Part shown: positions 9,961-18,601 of the stretch, one piece after another | Layout: the number at the start of each line of letters is the position of its first letter | Position numbering within the stretch: position 1 is the stretch's first letter | Origin: Palaeococcus ferrophilus DSM 13482 | Lineage (GTDB): Archaea; Methanobacteriota_B; Thermococci; Thermococcales; Thermococcaceae | Reading direction: 5' to 3' | Length of the DNA: 64,000 bases | Assembly (NCBI RefSeq): GCF_000966265.1 | Contig: NZ_LANF01000011.1 | Span: forward strand, 248,001 to 312,000 | Made by a program: the position numbers and the translations under genes | Notes under the pieces: generated by a model | Database searches by the model: none | Seen by the model: only the letters and a program-made list of their open reading frames with translations | What the model was told of the DNA's origin: nothing

Positions 9961-10860
9961 CTAAGTGCACGAAACGTTGAGGGTTTTCTGAAGGGCGTCA
10001 AACTCATCGCCGGCCAAAGTTGAACGAAGGTTTTGAAGCACCTCGCAGGTAGCTTCATCGTTTCCCACGTACCCACGGGCCATGCGGTGAAACTCATGAA
10101 GAAGGGAGTAGGTATCGTTGACGGAGCAGGAAATGCCGGGGGAAGTTTCGCCGTCCTCTAGACCAAAATGCTTGAAAAGTTCAAACTTGTCCCCAAGGGC
10201 CCCCTGCAGGACAAGGATGATGAAAAGGGCGACCAGAATGGGCTTCACGGCACTATTGGTGTGGGGGAGCTTAGCCCCAAGGTTCAGTCCAAGGAGAAGG
10301 ACGCCGTAGACTACGGCGCTTAAGACCACCCCCACCACCCAAAAACAAATTGAGGGGTCTTCCAGAGGAGTTAGGATGGCCATTTTAATGACATGTGCCC
10401 ATCCCAGCGGGGGTGAAGGGGCAAAGCGAATCTCCGTGATGTTTACCCCCTCGTACTCTCTCGCAAGCTTGAGTTTAAAGTAATTGATTTTCACCCAGTA
10501 AAAATCGTCTTTTATCCTTCCCGGATCCCCTCTCTTCAGGGATTCCTTCAAGAGGGCGATACTGTAGTTCATATCCCACTCAGAGCTCCAAAGGATGTAT
10601 TCATACCCGGGGCTGTAATGGCCAAGCCTTCCCGGAACTACCGCTTCGACATCCCCACCATCCAGACAATATCCGGTTGCGTTTTTTAAGAGGCCATAGG
10701 GTGGGAAAAGAGACTCAACCTCGAGAGTATACGGGGCAAGTCGGGTATCGCAGGGAAGGGACTTCAGACTCTCCTCAGCCATATGAAACGCCAGCCACTG
10801 CACCACCAGCGCAAGGGCAAGCACCGCAAGGAGCGTTACGGCAATTGACCTTCTTCTCAT
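9961..10860 (-). CDS. Predicted membrane protein of unknown function
   Basis: A 299-residue protein I do not recognise. An N-terminal hydrophobic helix (about residues 5-27) is followed by a largely extracytoplasmic region of about 120 residues, then two more helices (about 160-185 and 198-215) and a polar C-terminal domain of about 80 residues. Four cysteines in the C-terminal part and one pair in the N-terminal domain could form disulfides. It is separated from the acetyltransferase by 47 bases. A TATA-like element lies just upstream (TATTATTTATTACTC read on the plus strand near 10877-10891). Confidence 0.7.
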   Translation of the reverse strand: MRRRSIAVTLLAVLALALVVQWLAFHMAEESLKSLPCDTRLAPYTLEVESLFPPYGLLKNATGYCLDGGDVEAVVPGRLGHYSPGYEYILWSSEWDMNYSIALLKESLKRGDPGRIKDDFYWVKINYFKLKLAREYEGVNITEIRFAPSPPLGWAHVIKMAILTPLEDPSICFWVVGVVLSAVVYGVLLLGLNLGAKLPHTNSAVKPILVALFIILVLQGALGDKFELFKHFGLEDGETSPGISCSVNDTYSLLHEFHRMARGYVGNDEATCEVLQNLRSTLAGDEFDALQKTLNVSCT

Positions 10861-11003
10861 AGACGATCCTATAGAGTATTATTTATTACTCTTTCGCATT
10901 ATGACGTGTTGGGAGTAGATATTTGAAAGTTTACCTTTGTTATTTTAAAACTCTTATTAAGACATGTTAGTAACCCTAAGTAATTAACCTAATATTCACA
11001 GAG

Positions 11004-11018
11004 AAATTTTTAAATTTT
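11004..11018 (+). promoter_or_regulatory. Putative TATA region of the SPASM fragment-ABC transporter unit
   Basis: AATTTTTAAATTTTGG lies about 30 bases before a region containing two in-frame start codons (ATG 11048 and ATG 11096). The upstream 140 bases are very AT-rich, so the exact TATA box is uncertain. It is the only good candidate promoter before the three-gene unit 11096-12880. Confidence 0.4.
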
Positions 11019-11095
11019 GGAAAGTATAATACACCCAGGTTACTACAATGTTCATGATTACGTTACGCAACCTGTGCAACAGGGTGTAGCAGAAG

Positions 11096-11320
11096 ATGTG
11101 GAGCTGTGTGCTATATAAAAGGAACAATTGCAACATTCGTGAGTTCCAAACTGCAATGGCCAGAAAAGAGCTTCAGAAGGTCATTTCGTCATGGGTAGAC
11201 CCCTGTGAGGATTGCTCCCTAAAAGGAGCATGTCAGATGTGTCGGGTGATTTCCCGCGTATTAAAGGACTCTTTCCATTCTTGTCCAGTGTGGAATAACG
11301 CTCTGGAGGGTGAAAGATGA
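11096..11320 (+). CDS. Small Cys-rich protein resembling a SPASM-domain C-terminus
   Basis: A 74-codon ORF with the cysteine pattern C-x2-C-x5-C-x2-C-R followed by C-P (PCEDCSLKGACQMCR, then SCPVW). The same pattern closes the SPASM protein at 47856-48776 in this window (PCSACPFKYVCHDCR, then YCPLEP), including a shared ARK segment before the first cysteine. SPASM domains carry auxiliary [4Fe-4S] clusters of peptide-modifying radical SAM enzymes. This ORF therefore looks like the tail of such an enzyme, either a stand-alone cluster protein or a relic after internal deletion. Its stop overlaps the permease start (ATGA). A site AGGGTG lies 9 bases before the ATG; ATG 11156 is an alternative start. 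Confidence 0.55.
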   Translation: MWSCVLYKRNNCNIREFQTAMARKELQKVISSWVDPCEDCSLKGACQMCRVISRVLKDSFHSCPVWNNALEGER

Positions 11321-11985
11321 GCGCATTGAAGACACAAATTTTGGAGGAGCTCCGTTACCTCACAAGGCATCTCGGTCTGAATTTTGTTTTAATACCCTTC
11401 ATGACTGCGGTTCTGTACTGGATGGCAAGCCTGAATCCAATTCCGGCCGAACAGGTCATCGGCAGCCTTGGTATCTCACTACCCATACTCATCTCTCTAT
11501 TTTTTAGTACTCCCGTTGCCCAGGAAAAACTGCTTGGGATTCATGAACTGCTCCTCAGTCTTCCACTTAGCCCATCCTGTATTGTCCTCATTAGGGCTGT
11601 CGCGAGTTTCGTGCTCGGCCTTGTGGGAATAATCTTTGGGGGAATCATAGGCTGGATACTCACAGTTCATTTAGGCAATCCCATAGGCGTGCATCAAATC
11701 GTCCTTGGAGTTATTATGGCTAGCCCCCTGCTGTTCAGCTTTACTTCCCTTGTAATCCTTACAACGTTCCTGCTGCATTCGCGGTATTTTGATATAGCAA
11801 AAGGCGGTATCGGGTTTGTTGCCTTTTTTGCCCCCTTGTATCTCCCCAAGTACCTCGGTGTGGGGCTTTCGTTGTCATCTGGACTCATAATCTCTGGCAT
11901 TCTCTCTGCGACGGCTTTGCTGGTGGTGTATGGAGTGGTCAGGCACTTCGGGGAGCGCCTTGGTGAAAAAATGGTGGTTGTTTGA
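11317..11985 (+). CDS. ABC-2 type transporter permease
   Basis: A 222-residue membrane protein with six predicted helices (about 25-40, 50-68, 92-118, 128-152, 162-180, 186-208), the layout of an ABC-2 exporter permease. A conserved polar segment AQEKLLGIHELLLSLPLSP (about 68-86), the cytoplasmic coupling region of this family, follows the second helix. It overlaps the SPASM-like ORF by four bases and is followed by the ATPase after 10 bases, so the three form one operon. The substrate is unknown; the SPASM neighbour suggests a modified peptide. Codon use and base composition are more AT-rich than in flanking genes, suggesting transfer. Confidence 0.82.
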   Translation: MSALKTQILEELRYLTRHLGLNFVLIPFMTAVLYWMASLNPIPAEQVIGSLGISLPILISLFFSTPVAQEKLLGIHELLLSLPLSPSCIVLIRAVASFVLGLVGIIFGGIIGWILTVHLGNPIGVHQIVLGVIMASPLLFSFTSLVILTTFLLHSRYFDIAKGGIGFVAFFAPLYLPKYLGVGLSLSSGLIISGILSATALLVVYGVVRHFGERLGEKMVVV

Positions 11986-11995
11986 GGTGAGTCGT

Positions 11996-12880
11996 ATGAT
12001 AGAGATTGAGAATCTTAAAAAGTCCATAAAGGGAAAGAGGGTTCTCAAGGGGATTAGTTTTGAAGTAAAACCCGGAGAAATCCACGCTTATCTTGGCCAC
12101 AACGGAGCGGGCAAAACTACGACTTTTCGCACCATTCTGGGCCTTTTACTTCCGGATTCTGGTAGGGTTCGCGTTTTAGGGGCAAATCCTGTCGAGAATC
12201 CCAAAGTTAGAGCCCAAATAGGATACCTTCCAGAGTATGACTTACTGTATCCTAACCTCTCCGTGTGGGACAATTTAAAGCGCTATGCAATGCTCAAGGG
12301 ATTTTACGATGAAAAAGAGCTCAAAGAGTTGCTTGAAATGTTTGAACTTCGTGAATATTCCCGGAAAAAGGCATCTACCCTCTCAAGCGGCACGCAGAGG
12401 CGGGTGGGGATAGCCAGGACATTCATCGGGAAGCCCAAAGTGCTCCTGCTTGACGAGCCGACCAGGGGGCTTGATCCTGCTTGGAGATTCAGGTTCAAAA
12501 GCCTCTTGAGAGAATATGCAAAAAAAGAGAACGCTTCCGTGCTGTTTTCAACACACATCCTGAGCGACGTTGATGAGATGTGCGACAGACTTACGGTGAT
12601 TAAGGGCGGACGTGAGGTGTTCAATGGCACTGTTTCGGCGTTCCGGAAGATTGCCCCAGCGAACAGAAGAGTCATTATAAGGGCCAGAGAAGTCGAAAGA
12701 GCAGTGAAAGTGTTGAATGAAAAAGGCTATTCTCCAGAGATAGTCAATGAGTACATAGTCGTCCAGACCGCGGAGTCGGCTGAAATCAACGGATTGCTGA
12801 TAAGTAATGGAATAACAGTGGAGGAAATAAAACGCAGAGAAGTTAGTTTGGAAGAAGTCTACGCCCTTCTGCATAGTTGA
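11996..12880 (+). CDS. ABC transporter ATP-binding protein (exporter type)
   Basis: A 294-residue ATPase of the CcmA/NatA class that powers the preceding permease. Walker A is GHNGAGKTT (about 36-44), the Q-loop follows at LPEYD, the signature is LSSGTQRR (about 132-139), and Walker B is VLLLDEPTRGLDP (about 151-163), with the switch histidine in STHILSD. A C-terminal domain of about 80 residues follows. The start ATG 11996 is chosen for its site GAGGTGAGTCGT; an upstream in-frame ATG (11930) lies inside the permease gene. AT-rich like its operon partner. Confidence 0.9.
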   Translation: MIEIENLKKSIKGKRVLKGISFEVKPGEIHAYLGHNGAGKTTTFRTILGLLLPDSGRVRVLGANPVENPKVRAQIGYLPEYDLLYPNLSVWDNLKRYAMLKGFYDEKELKELLEMFELREYSRKKASTLSSGTQRRVGIARTFIGKPKVLLLDEPTRGLDPAWRFRFKSLLREYAKKENASVLFSTHILSDVDEMCDRLTVIKGGREVFNGTVSAFRKIAPANRRVIIRAREVERAVKVLNEKGYSPEIVNEYIVVQTAESAEINGLLISNGITVEEIKRREVSLEEVYALLHS

Positions 12881-12983
12881 GGTCTTTTCATTTACTCAAT
12901 TTTTTGTTTTGAGTTGTATCTCGATACACATCGAAACGCTAAGCTTTTATACGAAAAGGCCCTACTTTGTTCGGTGATTCTAA

Positions 12984-14882
12984 ATGGCGAAGGGTCTGAC
13001 CGAGAAAGACCTCGGAAAGTTCAAGCTCGTGGGAAACGTAGCAGTGTTCAGAAGAAAGCTTGTTTTCCAGGTGACAGAGATAAACGTTGAAAAGGACGAC
13101 TACTTCTCAAGGCTCTACCTCTACGACGGCAGAAGGGTTAAGCCCTTCACCTCCGGAAAGAAGGACACCAACCCACGCTTCTCACCGGATGGTAAGCTCG
13201 TAGCGTTTACATCGAAGCGCGATAAGGAGAGCAAAGAGGCAGAACTCTACGTCATCCCCACGGACGGCGGCGAGGCGAGGCTTTTAGCTAAGTTCAAGTA
13301 CGGAATAAGGAACCTCCGCTTCACAGAGGACGGGAAGGGCATAGCGGTCGTAACTCAGATAGACATAGAGAAGAAGCCCAAGGATGACGTCCACATCATC
13401 AAGGAGCTCCCCTTCTGGTTCAACGGCGTCGGATTTGTTTACGGGAAGAGAAGCGTCGTTTATCTCGTTGACGTCGAGAGCGGAAAGAAGAAGCGTATAA
13501 CACCTAAAAACCTCGATGTTGGCCAGATCCGCTTCCACAAGGGCAAACTCTACTTCACCGCCCAGGAAGACCGCGAGAGGAAGCCAATGGTTAGCGACCT
13601 CTACGTTCTCGAAGGGAGGAAAGCCAAGAGGCTCACGCAGGGCAAGTGGAGCATCTCAGACTTCATACCGCTGGAAGACGGAACCTTCATCCTCAAGGCC
13701 AACACGCGCGAGCGCGGAATACCAACGAACACCCACATCTACCACTACAACCCTGAGACGGGAGAAATGAAGAAGTTGACGAGAGACCTCGACAGATCAG
13801 CCTACAACTCCCTCAACTGCGACGTTAGGGGAGCCCAAAGGGCCGAGCTCGTCTTTAGGGATGGCTGGGTCTACTACATAGCTACCGACGGCCCGAGGGC
13901 GAACCTCTTCAGAGTTAACCTCGACGGCAAGATAGAGCGCGTTATCGGCGGAGACAGGAGTGTCGAGAGCTTTGCCATCGGAGACTACATAGCTTTCACC
14001 GCCCAGGACGCGGTTACGCCGCTTGAGCTCTACATCCTCCGCGACGGAAAGGAGAAGAAGGTAACCGACTTCAACGGCTGGATTAGGGGGTACACTCTCT
14101 CGAAGCCGGAGCACTTCACGGTTAAAGCCAGCGACGGCGTTGAGATTGATGCGTGGGTTATGAAGCCGGTGGACTTTGAGCCGGGCAAGAAGTACCCAGC
14201 CGTTTTAGAGATCCACGGCGGACCGAAGACGGCCTACGGCTACTCCTTCATGCACGAGTTCCACGTTCTAACGGCTAAGGGCTTCGCGGTGATATTCTCC
14301 AACCCACGCGGAAGCGACGGCTACGGAGAGGAGTTCGCCGACATAAGGGAGCACTACGGGGAGAGGGATTACCAGGACATAATGGAGGTCGTGGACGAAG
14401 CGGCAAAGAGGTTCGACTTCATAGACCCCGAGAGGATAGGGGTAACCGGCGGCTCCTACGGCGGCTTCATGACGAACTGGATAGTCGGTCACACCAACCG
14501 CTTCAAGGCCGCGGTGACCCAGCGCTCGATATCGAACTGGACGAGCTTCTTTGGAACGACGGACATCGGCTACTTCTTCGCGCCCGACCAAGTTGGTGGC
14601 GACCCGTGGAGCAACACCGAGGGCTACTGGGAGAAGAGCCCGCTGAAGTACGCGCCGAACGTCGAGACTCCACTCCTCATAATTCACAGCATGGAGGACT
14701 ACCGCTGCTGGCTTCCTGAGGCCCTGCAGTTCTTCACCGCTCTCAAGTACCTCGGCAAAACCGTCGAGCTCGCCCTATTCCCAGGTGAGAACCACGACCT
14801 CAGCAGGGGCGGGAAGCCGAAGCACAGGGTTAAGAGGCTTGAGCTTATAGCCGGGTGGATGGAGAGGTGGTTGAAGGGGTGA
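12984..14882 (+). CDS. S9 family peptidase (acylaminoacyl-peptidase type)
   Basis: A 632-residue serine peptidase of the prolyl oligopeptidase family, acylaminoacyl-peptidase branch, which trims N-acylated or free amino acids from short peptides in the cytosol. The N-terminal beta-propeller (about 1-370) contains DPP/TolB-like blades such as RFSPDGKLVAF. The alpha/beta hydrolase domain (about 375-632) has the nucleophile serine in GGSYGGF (about 490), the aspartate in HSMEDYRCW (about 573) and the histidine in GENHDLSRGG (about 602). The promoter is AGCTTTTATACG about 30-40 bases upstream. The gene returns to the GC-rich composition of the core genome. Confidence 0.93.
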   Translation: MAKGLTEKDLGKFKLVGNVAVFRRKLVFQVTEINVEKDDYFSRLYLYDGRRVKPFTSGKKDTNPRFSPDGKLVAFTSKRDKESKEAELYVIPTDGGEARLLAKFKYGIRNLRFTEDGKGIAVVTQIDIEKKPKDDVHIIKELPFWFNGVGFVYGKRSVVYLVDVESGKKKRITPKNLDVGQIRFHKGKLYFTAQEDRERKPMVSDLYVLEGRKAKRLTQGKWSISDFIPLEDGTFILKANTRERGIPTNTHIYHYNPETGEMKKLTRDLDRSAYNSLNCDVRGAQRAELVFRDGWVYYIATDGPRANLFRVNLDGKIERVIGGDRSVESFAIGDYIAFTAQDAVTPLELYILRDGKEKKVTDFNGWIRGYTLSKPEHFTVKASDGVEIDAWVMKPVDFEPGKKYPAVLEIHGGPKTAYGYSFMHEFHVLTAKGFAVIFSNPRGSDGYGEEFADIREHYGERDYQDIMEVVDEAAKRFDFIDPERIGVTGGSYGGFMTNWIVGHTNRFKAAVTQRSISNWTSFFGTTDIGYFFAPDQVGGDPWSNTEGYWEKSPLKYAPNVETPLLIIHSMEDYRCWLPEALQFFTALKYLGKTVELALFPGENHDLSRGGKPKHRVKRLELIAGWMERWLKG

Positions 14883-14923
14883 TTTTTCTCTTTCTTTACT
14901 CTGGTGGGTAAAGTGAAAGCTTA

Positions 14924-14939
14924 GAGAGCTTAAGCTCTC
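14924..14939. terminator. Perfect 16-base palindrome between convergent genes
   Basis: GAGAGCTTAAGCTCTC is a perfect palindrome lying between the S9 peptidase and the convergent surface-protein gene, touching the latter's stop codon. A T-rich stretch (14883-14899) sits just upstream on the plus strand. It may act as a bidirectional terminator or mRNA 3'-end hairpin; no experiment supports this. Confidence 0.35.
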
Positions 14940-15789
14940 ATGCTGATTTTCTTTTCATCATGAGCCAGATTGTCAGGAAAACAAGAAATACTCCCACCAC
15001 GACGGTTTCGGGGTTGATGTTTCGTGTCTTCTCCTCTATCTCGAGAGTACTTAGGTTTCCGTCGTAGGTGTAGAGCGTTCCATTTGACAAGATTCGGCAT
15101 TCCCGGCCGTTGCACCTGATTGCGTCGCAGGAATCTGTTATCTCCTTCGTGCCGTTCTTGGAGTGCTCGATGAGACCGCCGCCGAAACATAGGAGGATTT
15201 TGCCGTTAAGGACATCAAAATCTTCGGTGCAGTTGTTGAGTTGTAAGATCCTCCTAAAAGCCCCGTTGGAGTAAACGTAGACTCCGGTGCAGTTAACGAA
15301 GTAAAGCCTTCCTTCCACCGCCTTGATCCTTACGCCTTTAATGAAACCGCAGGGAATCGTCTTCTTGATGCTTCCGTTCGAAGAGACCTGGAAAAGAGAG
15401 CAGTCCCCCATCCTCGCCGATTCCGAGATTGGGACGTAGTAAGTCCCGTTGAGGTAGGCGAAACCCCGACAGTCGTAACTGTGTATCCTGAAAAGAACGG
15501 AACCGTTGAGGGTTTGAACTACCACGCTGTCCGGGATAAACGCCTCCACCAACCACTCGTTTCCGTTCCAAACTAATCCGCAGGGAGTCCCGTTGAGGTA
15601 GAGCAGAACCCTTGAGAGATGTCCGTCGGGCACCACCGTCGTCAGGTAATAGCTTCCGTTTTCCTCGCTCAGAAAGGCCCAGGTTGTTCCGTTCCAAGAT
15701 ACACTTATTGCATTTCCTAAGCCCAATGTAAATAATTCAAAAGTAAACAGGAGGAGAATGACACTTCTAAATACATTGATTCTTTTCAT
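14938..15789 (-). CDS. Secreted, Cys-rich, membrane-anchored surface protein, function unknown
   Basis: A 283-residue protein with an N-terminal signal segment (about 8-27) and a C-terminal transmembrane anchor (about 258-278) followed by KRKS, so the body is outside the cell. The ectodomain carries ten cysteines and eleven N-x-S/T sequons, fitting a heavily glycosylated, disulfide-bonded surface protein. Repeating short WNG/LNG/SNG-T turns every 20-30 residues suggest a beta-propeller-like or beta-solenoid fold. Its ATG overlaps the stop of the DUF4855 gene upstream (TAATG) with GTGAGG before it, so the two were one operon. No family recognised. Confidence 0.7.
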   Translation of the reverse strand: MKRINVFRSVILLLFTFELFTLGLGNAISVSWNGTTWAFLSEENGSYYLTTVVPDGHLSRVLLYLNGTPCGLVWNGNEWLVEAFIPDSVVVQTLNGSVLFRIHSYDCRGFAYLNGTYYVPISESARMGDCSLFQVSSNGSIKKTIPCGFIKGVRIKAVEGRLYFVNCTGVYVYSNGAFRRILQLNNCTEDFDVLNGKILLCFGGGLIEHSKNGTKEITDSCDAIRCNGRECRILSNGTLYTYDGNLSTLEIEEKTRNINPETVVVGVFLVFLTIWLMMKRKSA

Positions 15790-16591
15790 TACCTCACCAC
15801 TTTTAGATAGTTGTTGAGGTCTGTGCTAAAATAGTAAACTACATATGGGAACTTCCCGAACCTTTTCTCAATGTCACTAAGTGACACTAAATAATCTCTT
15901 GCTCGCTCCGTACACTTTGTAGCATTACATCCGTACCCACAGTGCTCGCAATACCCTCTAACTGCTGAGTCCCATTCCATCTCGACACCGAACCCATTTT
16001 CATGGCAGAACCACATGAACTCGTTTAAATCTTGATAATTCATACCATTTGGTCTGTAGTAATCACCTTTAGTGTCGGTGACCATGTAGTAATGGGGTTG
16101 CGGAGCTACATGAGTAAATCCTACTTTTTGTACACATTTTCTTGTTAAATACAATGGATCACGGTCCCCCCATCTTTCTATGGGTATCCACAGTACAGGT
16201 TTTTTGTAAGTGTCTCTAATGTAACTCACAATGTTTTTTATTTTAGTAGAATCACTAGACACAGCCCCTGCTCCCTCCAGACTGAAGTAGTACCCTGTTA
16301 CCCTCCTAGCCACAGTAGAGGATTCGACTTTAATTATCCAATCCTTCATATCCTCGAGAGTCCTGGGTGTTTTAGTAGCATCATAATACGGGATTTCCAC
16401 CCAATTTCAAATCCCAAACCTGATTCTGCTACGAACTTTTTCATGTCACTCAAGAGCGTAGAAAAATCCGAATATTTTCCTTCGTCGGTAGACAATAGCA
16501 CAACTCCATCGAAATATTTTATAAACTCTGCAATTTGTTCTTTAGGTGTAATTTTCTTTCCAGCATAATAAAACAATGCCAGTCGAGTCAT
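15789..16591 (-). pseudogene. DUF4855-like protein split by a frameshift
   Basis: Two overlapping reading frames together encode one protein of about 268 residues. The first (16591 to about 16400) starts MTRLALFYYAGKKITPKE and has YFDGVVLLST; the second (16400 to 15789) starts VEIPYYDATK and contains KPVLWIPIERWGDRDP, APQPHYYM and NGFGVEMEWD. The WIP, QPxYY and GVEMEWD blocks match DUF4855, a putative TIM-barrel glycosidase-like family. The frame changes at about 16398-16402 (GGGTGGAAA on the coding strand); restoring one base joins them. It could be a real inactivation or a sequencing error. The region is AT-richer than the core, and no signal peptide is visible. Confidence 0.7.
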
Positions 16592-16678
16592 AGTATCACC
16601 ATTAATAATTGCTTATCCGATAATATATAAACTTTTCGTTATGGACGACGTTTAAAGAACAATATCAAAAAAGAAAAA

Positions 16679-17140
16679 TCAAAGCGTGTAATCCACTACC
16701 TTCTTGGCCTCTTCGATGTGCTCGGGATAGACGTTCTTTATCTCCGGGTGAAGGGCCTTGATGACCCTTCCGACGAGCACGAAGAGGGTTCCCGCTATTA
16801 TCGGCAGTTCGTTGACGAGCTCCTCCTCGAGCGGAACCTCGACAGGAATCTCGCGCAGGACAAACTTCCTTATAGGTTCTATCTCGACGTTCTCTTCCTC
16901 GATAGCGGCCCTGAAGAGGTTCATGGAGCTCTTGAAGCCCTTTGTGAGCGGAAGATGGCGGAGCTTTATAGTCTCGCTCCCCTCAGCTATCGCGTTCTCG
17001 TAGGCAACATCGAAGAGGTCAGCGAGCTTCTTCTCCACGATCCCCATCATCTCCTCTGCGCGCGGCTTTATCACCGCCAGGCCGCAGGTCTTCTCCAGAA
17101 TCTTCTGGAGCTGGGGGTAGGGGATTATCATCTCCGCCAT
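16679..17140 (-). CDS. DUF1931 histone-fold protein
   Basis: A protein of about 153 residues of the DUF1931 family, small archaeal and Aquifex proteins with two fused histone-fold halves. The first half spans about residues 1-75 and the second about 80-150. Unlike chromatin histones it is acidic, so a role in bulk DNA wrapping is unlikely; the function is unknown. The start ATG 17140 (MAEMIIPYP) follows GGGGGTGATGACC; an upstream ATG at 17173 would add 11 residues and lies close to the predicted transcription start (TATA-like CTTTAAATACT at about 17190-17202). Confidence 0.8.
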   Translation of the reverse strand: MAEMIIPYPQLQKILEKTCGLAVIKPRAEEMMGIVEKKLADLFDVAYENAIAEGSETIKLRHLPLTKGFKSSMNLFRAAIEEENVEIEPIRKFVLREIPVEVPLEEELVNELPIIAGTLFVLVGRVIKALHPEIKNVYPEHIEEAKKVVDYTL

Positions 17141-17283
17141 GGTCATCACCCCCACCACCTTCTCTCCAGCCATATTTTAGTAACATTTAGTATTTAAAGT
17201 TTTCTAATTCCCTGCATATGTGTGGACCAGAAGCGCCGTAAACGCCAAGCCTTTATTTCCGCCAATACCACCGGGAAAACCAC

Positions 17284-17448
17284 CTATTCAGTCGCCAGGT
17301 GCTCGTAGGTTACCCACACGGTGTAACATCCCTTGGCGTCTTCCTCGATGACGATTTTCCTAAGTCGGGCCCCATATCGGCTCACGGCCCCCTCAACGAT
17401 CGCCGGAAGCTCCTCAAGGAAGGCCTTTCTCTTAACGGTCAGCTCCAT
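17284..17448 (-). CDS. Small conserved-looking protein, function unknown
   Basis: A 54-residue ORF starting MELTVKRKAFLEELPAIVEG and ending YTVWVTYEHLATE. The ATG has GGTGGTTCT directly before it, and composition is like that of neighbouring genes. The sequence alternates like a small alpha/beta protein: strand, helix (about 8-26), strand, strand. It follows purM by 31 bases on the same strand, so it is probably co-transcribed with it. I do not recognise the family; it is not PurS, whose gene is not in this window. Confidence 0.6.
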   Translation of the reverse strand: MELTVKRKAFLEELPAIVEGAVSRYGARLRKIVIEEDAKGCYTVWVTYEHLATE

Positions 17449-17479
17449 AGAACCACCGAAGAAAGAGAGGAAGAGGAGG

Positions 17480-18484
17480 TTAAAGCTTTACCCCATAGTT
17501 CTCGACCCTTATTCCAGGCTCCTCCACAACCTTTCCAAGCTCGAAGCTCTCGAAGTGTCCGTTCAGGAGCTGTAAAGCATCCTCCTTCTCCTCCGCCGGG
17601 ACAACGGCGACCATTCCGACCCCCATGTTGAAAACGCGGAACATCTCCTCCAGCGGAACGCCGTTCTCGTGGATGAGTCCGAATATTCCCCCAACAGGAG
17701 GCATCTCGAGGGAGAAGCCGTAGGGAGTGAGTCTCTTCAGGTTGAGAAGGCCGCCTCCGGTTATGTGGGCCAAACCGTGCACCTCGACGTTCTCCATCAG
17801 CTCAAGTACGGCCTTGACGTAAATCCTCGTCGGTTCGAGGAGCCACTCCCAGAGCTTCCTCCCCTCGTACTCGTAGTCAAGGCCGTACTTCGGGATCAGG
17901 AGCTTCCTCGCGAGGGTCAGGCCGTTGGAGTGTATCCCTGAGCTCGAAATTCCTATCACAGCATCTCCCGGCCTTATAATCTCTCCGGTAATTACCTTCC
18001 CCTTCTCGACAACGCCGATGGCCGTTCCCGCCAAATCAAAGCCGTTTATGAGGTCGGGCATGACCGCGGTCTCGCCGCCCACTATGGCTATCCCTGCCTG
18101 CCTTGCCCCCTCATAGAGGCCCTTCGCTATCTGGGAGAAGACCTCCTCATCCGGCTCTTTGACAGCGAGGTAATCAACGAGCGCAACGGGCTCGGCGCCA
18201 ACGCAGAGCAGGTCATTTACATTCATCGCGATCATGTCGATTCCTATAGTGTCGAACTTTCCGGCCGCTTCAGCCACTAGAACCTTCGTCCCTACCCCGT
18301 CCGTCGTCATGGCAAGGTAAAAGCTCCCGAAGTCCATTAAGGCCGCGTAGTGTCCAAGGTTCTCGGCAGGTTCTCCGAGTTTGCCCCTTCTAAACTCGAA
18401 AGTCTCCTTGGCAAGCGAGATTATGCCCTTCAGGGCCCTCGAAGTTTTCTCATCATCGACTCCAGCCTGGGCGTAGGTCAGCAT
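17480..18484 (-). CDS. purM: Phosphoribosylformylglycinamidine cyclo-ligase (AIR synthase)
   Basis: A 334-residue PurM that closes the imidazole ring of AIR from FGAM with ATP (fifth step of purine synthesis). Family marks: the N-terminal YAQAGVD segment, the glycine-rich [11 protein letters not shown] (about 63), [14 protein letters not shown] (about 79), [11 protein letters not shown] (about 135) and [14 protein letters not shown] (about 169). ATG 18484 is chosen because GGTGGTGCTC precedes it; the GTGs upstream belong to the binding site. It is transcribed away from purT across a shared 117-base region containing a candidate operator. Confidence 0.96.
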   Translation of the reverse strand: MLTYAQAGVDDEKTSRALKGIISLAKETFEFRRGKLGEPAENLGHYAALMDFGSFYLAMTTDGVGTKVLVAEAAGKFDTIGIDMIAMNVNDLLCVGAEPVALVDYLAVKEPDEEVFSQIAKGLYEGARQAGIAIVGGETAVMPDLINGFDLAGTAIGVVEKGKVITGEIIRPGDAVIGISSSGIHSNGLTLARKLLIPKYGLDYEYEGRKLWEWLLEPTRIYVKAVLELMENVEVHGLAHITGGGLLNLKRLTPYGFSLEMPPVGGIFGLIHENGVPLEEMFRVFNMGVGMVAVVPAEEKEDALQLLNGHFESFELGKVVEEPGIRVENYGVKL

Positions 18485-18566
18485 GAGCACCACCGGTGGG
18501 AGTTGGGAGAGATGCTTAAAAAGTTTATCATTTTTGTGGCTAAAAAGACTTAAATATTTTAAATTT

Positions 18567-18584
18567 TTAACATTTTAACGTCAA
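18567..18584. promoter_or_regulatory. Candidate purine operator between purM and purT
   Basis: TTAACATTTTAACGTCAA lies right behind the purT TATA region (CTTAAATATTTTAAAT, about 18550-18564) and near the predicted purT start point, about 20 bases before its ribosome binding site. It shares the 12-mer TTAACATTTTAA with the perfect-arm inverted repeat before purE at 20707-20724; here the right arm has two mismatches. A repressor site is inferred from position. Confidence 0.5.
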
Positions 18585-18601
18585 AATCTGAGGTGGTGTT
18601 C

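Noticed and set aside
11048-11089. 13-codon ORF as a regulatory leader peptide or TAG read-through by pyrrolysine
   Set aside because: Thermococcales are not known to use pyrrolysine, and no attenuator hairpin is seen; a gene relic explains it more simply.
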